In this document: piece after piece, positions 35,897-43,719 of the stretch
Layout of the letters: every line of letters starts with the position of its first letter
Numbering within the stretch: position 1 is the stretch's first letter
DNA from: Myxococcales bacterium
GTDB taxonomy: Bacteria > Myxococcota_A > Polyangia > Polyangiales > Houyiibacteriaceae
Length of the DNA: 64,000 bases
NCBI GenBank assembly: GCA_019637115.1
Contig: JAHBWH010000020.1
Coordinates: 1 to 64,000 of the forward strand
Direction: 5' to 3'
Notes under the pieces: generated by a model
What the model saw: the letters and a program-made list of their open reading frames with translations, nothing else
The model's database searches: none
Told to the model about the DNA's origin: nothing
Position numbers and translations under genes: made by a program

Positions 35897-37384
35897 CTAC
35901 TCAACCATTGGGAATCGTGGCAACCGCGTCGGAGACGACCGGTCGTCTCGGTCCCCCAACCCCAACCTTCCGTCGCCATTCTCACCCCAACATGCAATCC
36001 CATCCCCCGCGATCAACGCACATGTATGAATTGCACCCGCCGCAATCTGACGCACACCTTCGGTCTCGATACGGACAGGGTTTACCCTTGCCTCGTTGGT
36101 TCCATCGCCCAGCTCTCCCGACTGATTTGCCCCCCAACAAAGCACCTCACCCTCTTCGCGCAACGCGCAAGCATGGAGAGCCGACCGCGGCGTAAACCTC
36201 CAAAGATACGAATCAATTGCAACATAGGTCACGCCAGCCACACCCGCAATATGCTCCGGTTGTACCACAGCGGTTTGGGACGACCCGGTTCCCAGCAATC
36301 CGGGCCCCGGGTTCCAACCCCAGCAACGCACCTCTCCCCCTTCGCGCACACCACAGAAGTTGAATCCTCCGCCCGCGATGTTCACCACCCGACCAAGCCC
36401 CGTAGGAGCGACTGGCACCGTTGACGGGTCAGTCGAGCCACTACCCGGGGTCGCACCCCAGCACAACACGGCCCCATCGGAATCGCGAACGCAGGTGGTG
36501 TCCAGACCCGCGGAGATCTCCTCCACAACTCGCCCTCCCAACTGAACTGGGACGATCTCCGCTCGCGGCGCAGTGTCGCCCGTACCTAGCTGGCCAAACT
36601 GGTTGCGCCCCCAGCAACTTACTCGCCCGTCAAAGTGGAGTGCACAGGCGTGGTCCTGCCCCGTCGCGACCCGCAGTACGTCAGCGAGTTCCGTGATCCG
36701 CCGCGGCGCTCTGGATCCTGCTCCGCCACCCGGACCAATCTCCCCAAACTCGCTATCACCCCAGCAATAGACTGCGCCGAACTCGGTCACGGCGCACGTC
36801 AAGAACCCGCTAGTACTAACGTCGGTGCAGTTTACCACGCCCTCGACCAATGACGGTGTCTCGACTACGTTCTCGAAAGAATTCACACCAACCACACCGC
36901 GGTCGTTCAGGCCCCAGCAATACAAATCACCGGACCTCATTCTGGCGCACGTCGTCCCGTGACCAGCGACCAGTTGAACCGGCACATCCACGCAGGCACC
37001 ATCAACGCATGACCAACCTGAGTTACAGCCCCTCCTACACCCACCGCAGTTCTCCCGATCACGCGATAGCTCAACACAACTGTCGCCTCCACACCGCTCG
37101 CAGAAATCTCCACCGTCTCCACCGTCCAACGGCGCGTCTTCAAGGGTCCCGTCCGGGGACGAATCCAGGGTTCCACCGTCCAATCCGATGGTTGCTCCGT
37201 CCGGGCCCTCACAGATCCCGACTTCGGGTCGCGCAGTGAAACCCTCCGGACACACACATGAGCCGGAACTTGAATCGTACCGGAGGTCGCCACATGGGTC
37301 CGTCTTGCCGCACGCAAAAAAACACGCAAATGTGCTCGCACAAAAAACGGCTATAAGCTGACGACTCAGCGACATACGAGACAT
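35897..37384 (-). CDS. RCC1-repeat lipoprotein
   Basis: About 495 aa. The signal peptide ends at a lipobox-like FFAC (about residues 23-26), so it is predicted to be a lipoprotein. A Cys-rich head is followed by a series of RCC1-type beta-propeller repeats (residues 140-490) with the recurrent cores LYCWG, VYCWGDS, VSCWGRNQFGQLG, VLCWGANQSGELG and CWGENGDGRLG, each with a paired Cys. Exported RCC1 propellers are known in myxobacteria; their binding partners are unknown. GC is clearly lower (about 57%) than the window average, and the next gene shares this. A start nine bases further in (37375) is also possible. Confidence 0.88.
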   Translation of the reverse strand: MSRMSLSRQLIAVFCASTFACFFACGKTDPCGDLRYDSSSGSCVCPEGFTARPEVGICEGPDGATIGLDGGTLDSSPDGTLEDAPLDGGDGGDFCERCGGDSCVELSRDRENCGGCRRGCNSGWSCVDGACVDVPVQLVAGHGTTCARMRSGDLYCWGLNDRGVVGVNSFENVVETPSLVEGVVNCTDVSTSGFLTCAVTEFGAVYCWGDSEFGEIGPGGGAGSRAPRRITELADVLRVATGQDHACALHFDGRVSCWGRNQFGQLGTGDTAPRAEIVPVQLGGRVVEEISAGLDTTCVRDSDGAVLCWGATPGSGSTDPSTVPVAPTGLGRVVNIAGGGFNFCGVREGGEVRCWGWNPGPGLLGTGSSQTAVVQPEHIAGVAGVTYVAIDSYLWRFTPRSALHACALREEGEVLCWGANQSGELGDGTNEARVNPVRIETEGVRQIAAGAIHTCALIAGDGIACWGENGDGRLGLGDRDDRSSPTRLPRFPMVE

Positions 37385-37464
37385 CAAAGCTCGACCTCGA
37401 ATCACGCCCGAACTATGCGCCATGCGGACCTCCTATCTCGCAATCACACTCCAACCTAGAAGGC

Positions 37465-39195
37465 CTAGAAGACTCCAAAGAAGACCACGCGGTCCAATGA
37501 AGCCGCCAAACCAACACTTCGATACTCACGTGAGTTCAATCGACGAGTGGTCTGAGCGAACGGAAGGACCACCAGCGGCAACCCCGCCGCGAGCAGCAGG
37601 GCTCCTATCGTCTCAGGCGCCGATCGTCTCAAACAATCGGCATCGAGACACTGGCGCGAACCCGCACTCACCAGCGCGCCTATGAAGACCGCGGCGAGAC
37701 CAGCTGCCCCGATTGTCCACGACCACCATGGGGTCCTTGCGTGCCTCCTTGCGAGCAACGGAATCCCCGCTGATAGGAACAGCGCGGCTGAGCCGGATAG
37801 AATCAAGTTTCTTCGTCGCGCGCCGTCGAAAGAATCTACCATGTCGACGAAACCCACAACCAACCGATTAGAGCCCCTGAGTCGGACCGCCGCACTGTTT
37901 GCTTGCCTGTGCGAATAGATCCCGGCCGAGATCGCGCCTAATCCAAGAATCGACAACGACAGTCCCGAGGCGATTCTTCCGCCATTGGTATATGCGTCTG
38001 TTTCGTAACTCTGGTGGGCCGCTGAGCCAACACCCTGCCCATGATCAACGTCACCTTGCGCTCTCGGAGGTGCGCCTGCCTCATCCGGCGCCCATGGCAC
38101 GACCACTCGTGGTTCACTACCGGATAGGTCTAAAGAGCGGCCAACTCTCAACGCTTCGATAGCCAGCGATGCCTCTTGAGCCGAAGGAGACTCGGACAAC
38201 CACACGGAAGCGGAAGGACGACCGTCATGCACTCGGACGCGGTCCAACCGCCAGCCGCTAGCTTGGGCTGAAAGATGGAGCACCGTAGAGACGTGCAATT
38301 GCCGACCGATCGTTTCTGCGTCGCGATGAGCGCGACGGCGCGCAACAGACGAGCTTCGATATTGCAGAATAATGTTCTCTTCTGAAAGGATCGCCTGGTC
38401 AAGATTCACATCGAAACGAATCGTTACTGACTCGCTGCCCAGAATGAGCTCCCGAACTCGACTCCGAAGACTTCCGGAGTCGTTCACATCGCAAACTACT
38501 TGAACTCGATATTGTCCTTGCGGAGCGCGAACCTCGAACGGCGTGGTCCCTAATTCTCGACCGTTCAAAAGGACTGGACACTGCGATGGAGTGCTCTCGA
38601 CTCGAATCGCCGGCATCCGAGCGAGATGTGCATCGACCGTTCGCACAAGCTCTACAACTTCAGGCGGGTGAGTTCGTGGTAGCGGCGTCAGGTCGGGGAC
38701 CAACCGTCGGCAACCGAGCGTATGCTCACGAGCTTGAGGTAGCCGTCCGGTTTCGAGGTAGAGACGGCTTAGTACAAGGCATGCGTCCAAAGCCTGTCTT
38801 GCACCGCGCTCTTCGCGGCTGAGGGTCTCGATGGCTCTCTCGATCAGATGCATCGCATTCTGCAGGAGAGGCAATGCCTGCTCCATCTGGTGCCTGGCAA
38901 CGAAGCGTATCGCTTGATTCGTGGTCGAGACTAGCTCATCGATAGCGTCGGGGTGTTCTTGCGCAGGTTCGCGGGAGACCGTGTTCCGATATGTTTCCAC
39001 GGCCTCACGACCGAGGAGCACGGGCGCCCCCTCGATTCGGGTGGCGGCCAGCTCTATCAGAACCGTCCGTGGGACCCGGCGCGCGCTCTGGGCGCCGGAG
39101 ATCACGAGCACCGACTGGGGTTGGGCCTCGGCTGCAGGGAGCGGGCAGACCACGAGGGCGATGGAAGCCCCGGCAAGGAAGGTTCGGAGTAACAT
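37465..39195 (-). CDS. exported PEGA-domain protein with C-terminal membrane helices
   Basis: 576 aa from the Met of MLLRTFLAGAS, giving signal peptide residues 1-25. The N-terminal half looks helical (TPR-like). Residues 205-250 hold a PEGA domain (IRVESTPSQCPVLLNGRELG.TPFEV), a surface-layer-related beta unit. The C-terminal 190 residues have four hydrophobic helices (ILGLGAISAGIYSH, LILSGSAALFLSAGIPLL, WSWTIGAAGLAAVFIGALV, IGALLLAAGLPLVVLPF). Similar architecture to the broken TPR gene at 34837. It shares lower GC with the RCC1 gene 80 bp away on the same strand; they may form one unit. Function unknown. Confidence 0.82.
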   Translation of the reverse strand: MLLRTFLAGASIALVVCPLPAAEAQPQSVLVISGAQSARRVPRTVLIELAATRIEGAPVLLGREAVETYRNTVSREPAQEHPDAIDELVSTTNQAIRFVARHQMEQALPLLQNAMHLIERAIETLSREERGARQALDACLVLSRLYLETGRLPQAREHTLGCRRLVPDLTPLPRTHPPEVVELVRTVDAHLARMPAIRVESTPSQCPVLLNGRELGTTPFEVRAPQGQYRVQVVCDVNDSGSLRSRVRELILGSESVTIRFDVNLDQAILSEENIILQYRSSSVARRRAHRDAETIGRQLHVSTVLHLSAQASGWRLDRVRVHDGRPSASVWLSESPSAQEASLAIEALRVGRSLDLSGSEPRVVVPWAPDEAGAPPRAQGDVDHGQGVGSAAHQSYETDAYTNGGRIASGLSLSILGLGAISAGIYSHRQANSAAVRLRGSNRLVVGFVDMVDSFDGARRRNLILSGSAALFLSAGIPLLARRHARTPWWSWTIGAAGLAAVFIGALVSAGSRQCLDADCLRRSAPETIGALLLAAGLPLVVLPFAQTTRRLNSREYRSVGLAASLDRVVFFGVF

Positions 39196-39450
39196 GACGA
39201 AACGCTCTTCGTCCCTAGACACGTTCAGTTGCTACCGAAACGCATCGCCGCTTGGTTGGCATCGGGAGTCCGATGCGTACACCTATCCGCGGAAGCCGGC
39301 GAGCCCCCGGCCGGAAAACCGCAGAGCCTAACTTGCTAGCTCGAGGCGAACCCGTGCGCAGCGTGCTGAGGGTCGATGAGTCGAGCGGCGGGGCCTTCCC
39401 CGCGAGGGCGGGCTTGCGAGGGCGCGCGGCCCGCCGTATCCCGTGTCGCC
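39196..39450. other. divergent promoter region, PEGA protein / ttcA
   Basis: 255 bp between divergent starts, with a sharp change of base composition from the lower-GC left side to the GC-rich right side. No gene or clear structure seen. Confidence 0.5.
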
Positions 39451-40377
39451 ATGTCCGACCCCGCCCCTCCGAGACCCGACCTCGCGCGCCCCCCCGCGCG
39501 GGACCAGGCGCGTGACCTCGCGCGGAGCATGGGCCGCTGCATCCGCGACTTCGGCCTCGTCGAAGAGGGCGACCGGATCATGGTCTGCCTCAGCGGCGGC
39601 AAGGACAGCTACACCTTGCTCGAGCTGCTCGAGCGCGCGCGCCGCCGCGCGCCCGTCCGCTTCGAGCTCATCGCCGTGCACCTCGACCAAGGCCACCCGG
39701 GCTACGACGGGCGGCCGCTCGAGCGCTGGCTCCACGAGCAAGGCTACGAGCACCGCATCCTGCGCGAGGACACCTACGAGGTCGTCACGGCGAACGTGCC
39801 CGAGGGCAAGACCTATTGCTCGCTCTGCTCCCGCCTGCGCCGCGGCGTGCTGGCGCGCGCGGCGGCTGAGCTCGGCTGCACGAAGATCGCGCTCGGGCAC
39901 CACGCCGACGACGCGATCGAGACGCTGATGCTCAACCTGATGTTCACGGGCTCCCTCGGCGCGATGCCGCCAAAGCTCGTGAGCGAGGACGGCAGCATCG
40001 TCATCCGCCCGCTGCTCTACTGCCAGGAGCGTGACATCGCGGCCTACGCGGCGGCGGCTCAGTTCCCCATCCTTCCCTGCGACCTCTGCGGCTCGCAGGA
40101 GAACCTGTGGCGCAAGCAGGTCAAGCAGCTCCTCGTCGACCTCGAGGCGCGCGTGCCGCAGCTCCGCCAGTCGATGCTCGCCGCGCTCGGCAACGTCCGC
40201 GGCAGCCACCTCCTCGATCCGCACCTGCTGGCCGCCGCGGGCGTCCCCATCCCCGAAGGCGCCGCGCCCTCGGCCCCGCTGCGCGCGCCGATCACGGGTG
40301 AGGACGTCGTGGGGTCCACACCCTCCGCGCCCTCCCCCGCGACGTCGGCTCGCCGGCTCCCGCTCGTGAGCTCGTAG
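39451..40377 (+). CDS. ttcA: tRNA 2-thiocytidine biosynthesis protein TtcA
   Basis: 308 aa. PP-loop ATP-binding motif SGGKDS at residues 48-53; two Cys pairs, C123-x-x-C126 (CSLC) and C210-x-x-C213 (CDLC), hold the Fe-S cluster and thiolation site; HHADDAIETL is the conserved TtcA segment. The family inserts sulphur at C32 of certain tRNAs. The C-terminal 40 residues after the usual end are Pro/Ala-rich and probably disordered. The start is the Met of MSDPAPPRPD; an upstream GTG frame is not coding-like. It stands alone on the plus strand and its 3' end converges on the kinase gene 24 bp away. Confidence 0.93.
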   Translation: MSDPAPPRPDLARPPARDQARDLARSMGRCIRDFGLVEEGDRIMVCLSGGKDSYTLLELLERARRRAPVRFELIAVHLDQGHPGYDGRPLERWLHEQGYEHRILREDTYEVVTANVPEGKTYCSLCSRLRRGVLARAAAELGCTKIALGHHADDAIETLMLNLMFTGSLGAMPPKLVSEDGSIVIRPLLYCQERDIAAYAAAAQFPILPCDLCGSQENLWRKQVKQLLVDLEARVPQLRQSMLAALGNVRGSHLLDPHLLAAAGVPIPEGAAPSAPLRAPITGEDVVGSTPSAPSPATSARRLPLVSS

Positions 40378-40401
40378 CCAGCAGGCCCTGCTCGCGAGAG
40401 C

Positions 40402-42039
40402 TCACTCTCCCGAGTCGTCGGAGGCGATCCCGGGCTCGTCGTCGCCGCTCCCATCGTCGTCGGCGACCGAGTCTCCCTCCGGGATCGCCGCGAGCGTATC
40501 GCGCAGCTTCTGCTGCACGCAGCGGTAGTGGCGGCGCAGCCGCGGCGCGCGCGTGCGCCGGTAGTACCGCTCGATGGGCCCGTGGGTCCGCGGCTCGGCG
40601 ATCTCGCGCAGCTCCGCGAGCGCGTTGCCGATCGCCTCGCAGCCGCGCGCGTCCTCGAGCGTCGCGAGCGCCCGCGCCCACGCCGGCACCTGGTCGATCG
40701 GCTCGTGCGCCAAGACGTAGCCCGCGGCCGTGCGGCGCTGCTCGCGGCTCGCGTCATCCACGAGCACGCCGATCCACCGGTCGAGCTCCCCCTGCGCGTG
40801 CTCGGCCTGCACCTGCTCGCGCAGCTGCGCCATCACGTCCTCCGCGGGCTCGGGCTCGCCGCTCATGAGGACGGCGGCGGCCGCGATCCCGCCGAGGAGC
40901 ATCAACGACACCGCGAGGCCGATCACGAGCGGCTTCGCGCTCCGCGCCGGCGCCGGCTCGCGCAGGCCCGGCAGCCGAGGCACGGGCGCGGTGTCCTCGC
41001 GGATCGCGAAGCTCCCCGAGGCGGGCGTCATGCGCGCGCGGCTGTCACCCGCGACGGCCGCCCGCAGCATCAGGTCGCGCAGCACGTCGCGCGCCTCCGT
41101 CGCGGTCTCCGGCCGGTCGGCGGCGTTGCGCGAGAGCAGCCGGTCGACCAGCGTCTGAAGCTCTTCGGGGACGTCGGGCGCGAAGATCGCGAGGCGCGGC
41201 GAGGGCTTGCCCGAGAGCTGCTCGGTCACGATCTCGGCGAGCCCCTCTTGCGGGAAGAGCGCGCGACCCGAGACCGCCTCGTAGAGCAGGACGCCGAGCG
41301 CGTAGAGATCCGCGCGGTGGTCCGTCTCCTCTCCGAGCGCTTGCTCGGGGGCCATGTAACCGGGCGTGCCGACGACCATGCCGCGTCGGGTGAGCGCCCG
41401 ACCCGCGATGGGCGGCCCGCCGCTCGGGACGCGCCGGGTGCCCGTGCCCGGACCCGAGGGCCGCGCGTCGATGCGGGCGATCCCGAAGTCGAGCACCTTC
41501 ACGTGCTCGGCGCCGTCGTCGCGGGGCTCGAGCAGGACGTTCTCGGGCTTGAGGTCCCGGTGGACGATGCCCTCGGCGTGCGCCGCCGCGAGCGCGTCCG
41601 CCACCTGCGCGCCGAGGGCGCACGCGCGCGGCCAGTTCAGGGCGCCGCGGGTCTCCAAGATGTCCTGGAGGCTCGGCCCGCGGACGAGCTGCAGCACGAG
41701 GTAGGCGCCGCCCTCGGGCAGGCGCCCGTAGTCGAGCGCGCTCGCGACGTGCGGGTGGTCGAGCTTGGCGCTCACCATCGCCTCGCGCGCGAAGCGCTCG
41801 GCGAAGTCGTCGTCACCAGCGAGGTTCGGGTGGATGGTCTTGAGCGCGACGAGCTTGCCGAGCGTGAGGTGCTCGGCGACGTAGACCGAGCCCATGCCGC
41901 CCTCGGCCAGCCGCTCGACCACGCGGTAGCGCCCGTCGATCACCCGACCGATCCAGAGCTCGTCGTCGCGCACGGCCGGGCCGTCGACCTCCGTGTCGCC
42001 TTCCGCGAGCGGACCGAAGTTCCCCGAGCCCGTCGTCAC
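40402..42039 (-). CDS. membrane-anchored Ser/Thr protein kinase
   Basis: 545 aa. Kinase domain residues about 30-300: G-loop LAEGGMGSVY, ALKTIHPN (Lys), HRDLKPENVLL, LDFGIARI and GTPGYMAPEQ. A single membrane helix follows at about 385-410 (PLVIGLAVSLMLLGGIAAAAV), leading to an extracytoplasmic helical C-terminal domain of about 130 residues, ending in an Asp/Glu-rich tail. This is the PknB-like layout of receptor kinases. The GTG start overlaps the stop codon of the PilZ gene (GTGA), so the two are translationally coupled; c-di-GMP input to the kinase is a reasonable inference. Confidence 0.9.
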   Translation of the reverse strand: MTTGSGNFGPLAEGDTEVDGPAVRDDELWIGRVIDGRYRVVERLAEGGMGSVYVAEHLTLGKLVALKTIHPNLAGDDDFAERFAREAMVSAKLDHPHVASALDYGRLPEGGAYLVLQLVRGPSLQDILETRGALNWPRACALGAQVADALAAAHAEGIVHRDLKPENVLLEPRDDGAEHVKVLDFGIARIDARPSGPGTGTRRVPSGGPPIAGRALTRRGMVVGTPGYMAPEQALGEETDHRADLYALGVLLYEAVSGRALFPQEGLAEIVTEQLSGKPSPRLAIFAPDVPEELQTLVDRLLSRNAADRPETATEARDVLRDLMLRAAVAGDSRARMTPASGSFAIREDTAPVPRLPGLREPAPARSAKPLVIGLAVSLMLLGGIAAAAVLMSGEPEPAEDVMAQLREQVQAEHAQGELDRWIGVLVDDASREQRRTAAGYVLAHEPIDQVPAWARALATLEDARGCEAIGNALAELREIAEPRTHGPIERYYRRTRAPRLRRHYRCVQQKLRDTLAAIPEGDSVADDDGSGDDEPGIASDDSGE

Positions 42040-42392
42040 GCGACGCCCTCGTCGAGGTAACCCGCCGACTGCAGGAGCTCGTGCAGCGCCGTGGCCTGAC
42101 CGCGCGTGAGCCCCTCGAAGCGGACGCCGAAGCCCATCGCGCCGCCGCGGCTCCCGTCGTCGAGCCAGCGGACGTGGGAGGGGATCTCGAGCGGATCCCA
42201 CGCGGTCGGGGTCGAGAGCTGGAGCACGAGCGGCTGCCCGACCTCGGGCAGGCGTCGCGCGAGCACGAAGGCGCCGCCGAGCGAGATGTCGACCGTGGTG
42301 CCCTCTTGCTCGAGCGCGGCGCCGATCCGGTAGCTCACTCGTAGCCGCATCGGCTGACGTCCACCGCGTCGAAAATGAAGCTCGTCGCCCAT
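42036..42392 (-). CDS. PilZ domain protein
   Basis: 118 aa, essentially one PilZ domain. RGGRQPMRLRVSYR is the RxxxR c-di-GMP-binding motif region, TVDISLGGAFV the (D/N)xSxxG motif, and the C-terminal strand set includes AMGFGVRFEGL. It resembles the myxobacterial PilZ proteins of the TIGR02266 type. These bind c-di-GMP and control motility or kinases; here it directly precedes a Ser/Thr kinase with a 4-bp overlap. The start is the Met just before the Arg-rich motif. Confidence 0.88.
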   Translation of the reverse strand: MGDELHFRRGGRQPMRLRVSYRIGAALEQEGTTVDISLGGAFVLARRLPEVGQPLVLQLSTPTAWDPLEIPSHVRWLDDGSRGGAMGFGVRFEGLTRGQATALHELLQSAGYLDEGVA

Positions 42393-42489
42393 CCGTCCTT
42401 CGCCGCCCAAGCCGCCCAAGCCAACGCCAGGGGTCGAACATATCACGCCTGGCTGCGCCGCCCACCCGAGTGCTACGCCTTCGGGCCCC

Positions 42490-43530
42490 GTGCCGCTCGA
42501 CGCCTTCCCCTTCGCCCCCGAGACCTTGCTCGCGCCCATGGAGGGCGTGACGGGGCCGACCTTCCGCCAGCTGCTGGCCGCGCGGGGCGGCGTCGGCCTC
42601 CTCTGCACGGAATTCATTCGGATTTCTCGGGCGCCGCTGGCGCCACAGGCGCTGGCCCGAGAGGTCGTGAAGGTCCCGGGCGTGCCGCTCAGCGTCCAGG
42701 TCATGGGCAACGAGGCCGAGAAGATGGCCGAGGCGGCCGCGCACATCGCCGCCGCCGGCGCGGACGTCGTCGACATCAACCTCGGCTGCCCGATGCCGCG
42801 CGTCGTCCGCAAGGGCGTCGGCGCCGCGATGCTCCGCGATCCCGCGCTCTTGCGGGACGTGCTGGGCGCGATGCGCGCCGCCGTGCCGGGCCTGCTGAGC
42901 GCCAAGATCCGCGCTGGCTTCGAGCGCTCGGACGAGGTGCTCGCGATCGCGGACGCCGTCGTCGGCGCCGGGGTCGACTTCATCACCGTCCACCCGCGGC
43001 GGCGGGTGGATGGCTACGAGGGGGTCGCGGATTGGCGCATCATCCGCCTCTTCGTCGGCAACGGCGACGTCTGGTACGCGGCCGATGTTGCGCGGATGCG
43101 CGCCGAGACGGGCTGCGCGGCCGTGATGATCGGCCGCCCCGCGCTCCGCAACCCTTGGATCTTTCAGCAGGTCGCCGAGCTCGCGGCGGGCCGGGAGCCC
43201 TTTCGGCCCCGTGGCGAGGACGTGCTCGGGTGGCTCGAGACGCTCGAGGGCGCCTTCGTCGCCGAGCACGTCGGAGCCCGAAGCGGACCCGAGGCCGAGG
43301 GGCGCGCGCGCCGCGCCGCGGTCGGCCGGATCAAGGAGCTCGTGAGCTGGCTCGGCCGCGCGGTGGACGACGGCGGGGCGTGGATGCAGGAGACGCTGCG
43401 CTCGCCCGACCTCGACGCGATGCTCCGCGTCAGCGAGCGGCACCTCGCGGGGTTCGGGAGCGAGCGCCTCGACCTCGACGCCGAGGGCCACCTCGCCCTC
43501 GCGCGGAGCGGCCGCGCCGAGGCGGCGTAG
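42490..43530 (+). CDS. dus: tRNA-dihydrouridine synthase
   Basis: 346 aa. TIM-barrel flavoenzyme that reduces uridines in tRNA with NADPH. N-terminal LAPMEGVTGPTFRQL is the family signature; the catalytic Cys is C100 in NLGCP; FITVHPRRR carries the tRNA-binding His; GNGDV and VMIGRPALRNPWIF bind FMN phosphate. It starts with GTG. Which Dus subfamily it belongs to cannot be settled by eye. It is divergent from the PilZ-kinase pair by about 100 bp and is followed by a strong hairpin terminator at 43541-43567. Confidence 0.92.
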   Translation: MPLDAFPFAPETLLAPMEGVTGPTFRQLLAARGGVGLLCTEFIRISRAPLAPQALAREVVKVPGVPLSVQVMGNEAEKMAEAAAHIAAAGADVVDINLGCPMPRVVRKGVGAAMLRDPALLRDVLGAMRAAVPGLLSAKIRAGFERSDEVLAIADAVVGAGVDFITVHPRRRVDGYEGVADWRIIRLFVGNGDVWYAADVARMRAETGCAAVMIGRPALRNPWIFQQVAELAAGREPFRPRGEDVLGWLETLEGAFVAEHVGARSGPEAEGRARRAAVGRIKELVSWLGRAVDDGGAWMQETLRSPDLDAMLRVSERHLAGFGSERLDLDAEGHLALARSGRAEAA

Positions 43531-43540
43531 GGAGAGACGC

Positions 43541-43567
43541 CGCCCGTCGAGCGCGGCTCGATGGGCG
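43541..43567 (+). terminator. hairpin terminator after the dihydrouridine synthase gene
   Basis: CGCCCGTCGAGC pairs with GCTCGATGGGCG across a GCG loop: a 12-bp stem with one G-U pair, starting 11 bp after the stop codon. There is no U-tract, as is common at high GC. Confidence 0.7.
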
Positions 43568-43659
43568 ACGAAGAAGATGTGTCATGGGATCGCCGACTCG
43601 GGTCATCTCGGGGCTCGGGGGCTCAGAACCCAGTCGGGCCCGACGGACGGAAAGACGCT

Positions 43660-43684
43660 GCCCATCGAGCGCGGCTCGATGGGC
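43660..43684. terminator. second, near-identical hairpin
   Basis: GCCCATCGAGC pairs perfectly with GCTCGATGGGC across a GCG loop. It is a tandem copy of the 43541 hairpin about 119 bp further on, just downstream of the minus-strand Cys-rich gene, for which it could serve as terminator. Confidence 0.7.
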
Positions 43685-43719
43685 GGCGAGGGGTGTGCGG
43701 TGGGTCCAGGTCGGGCGGC

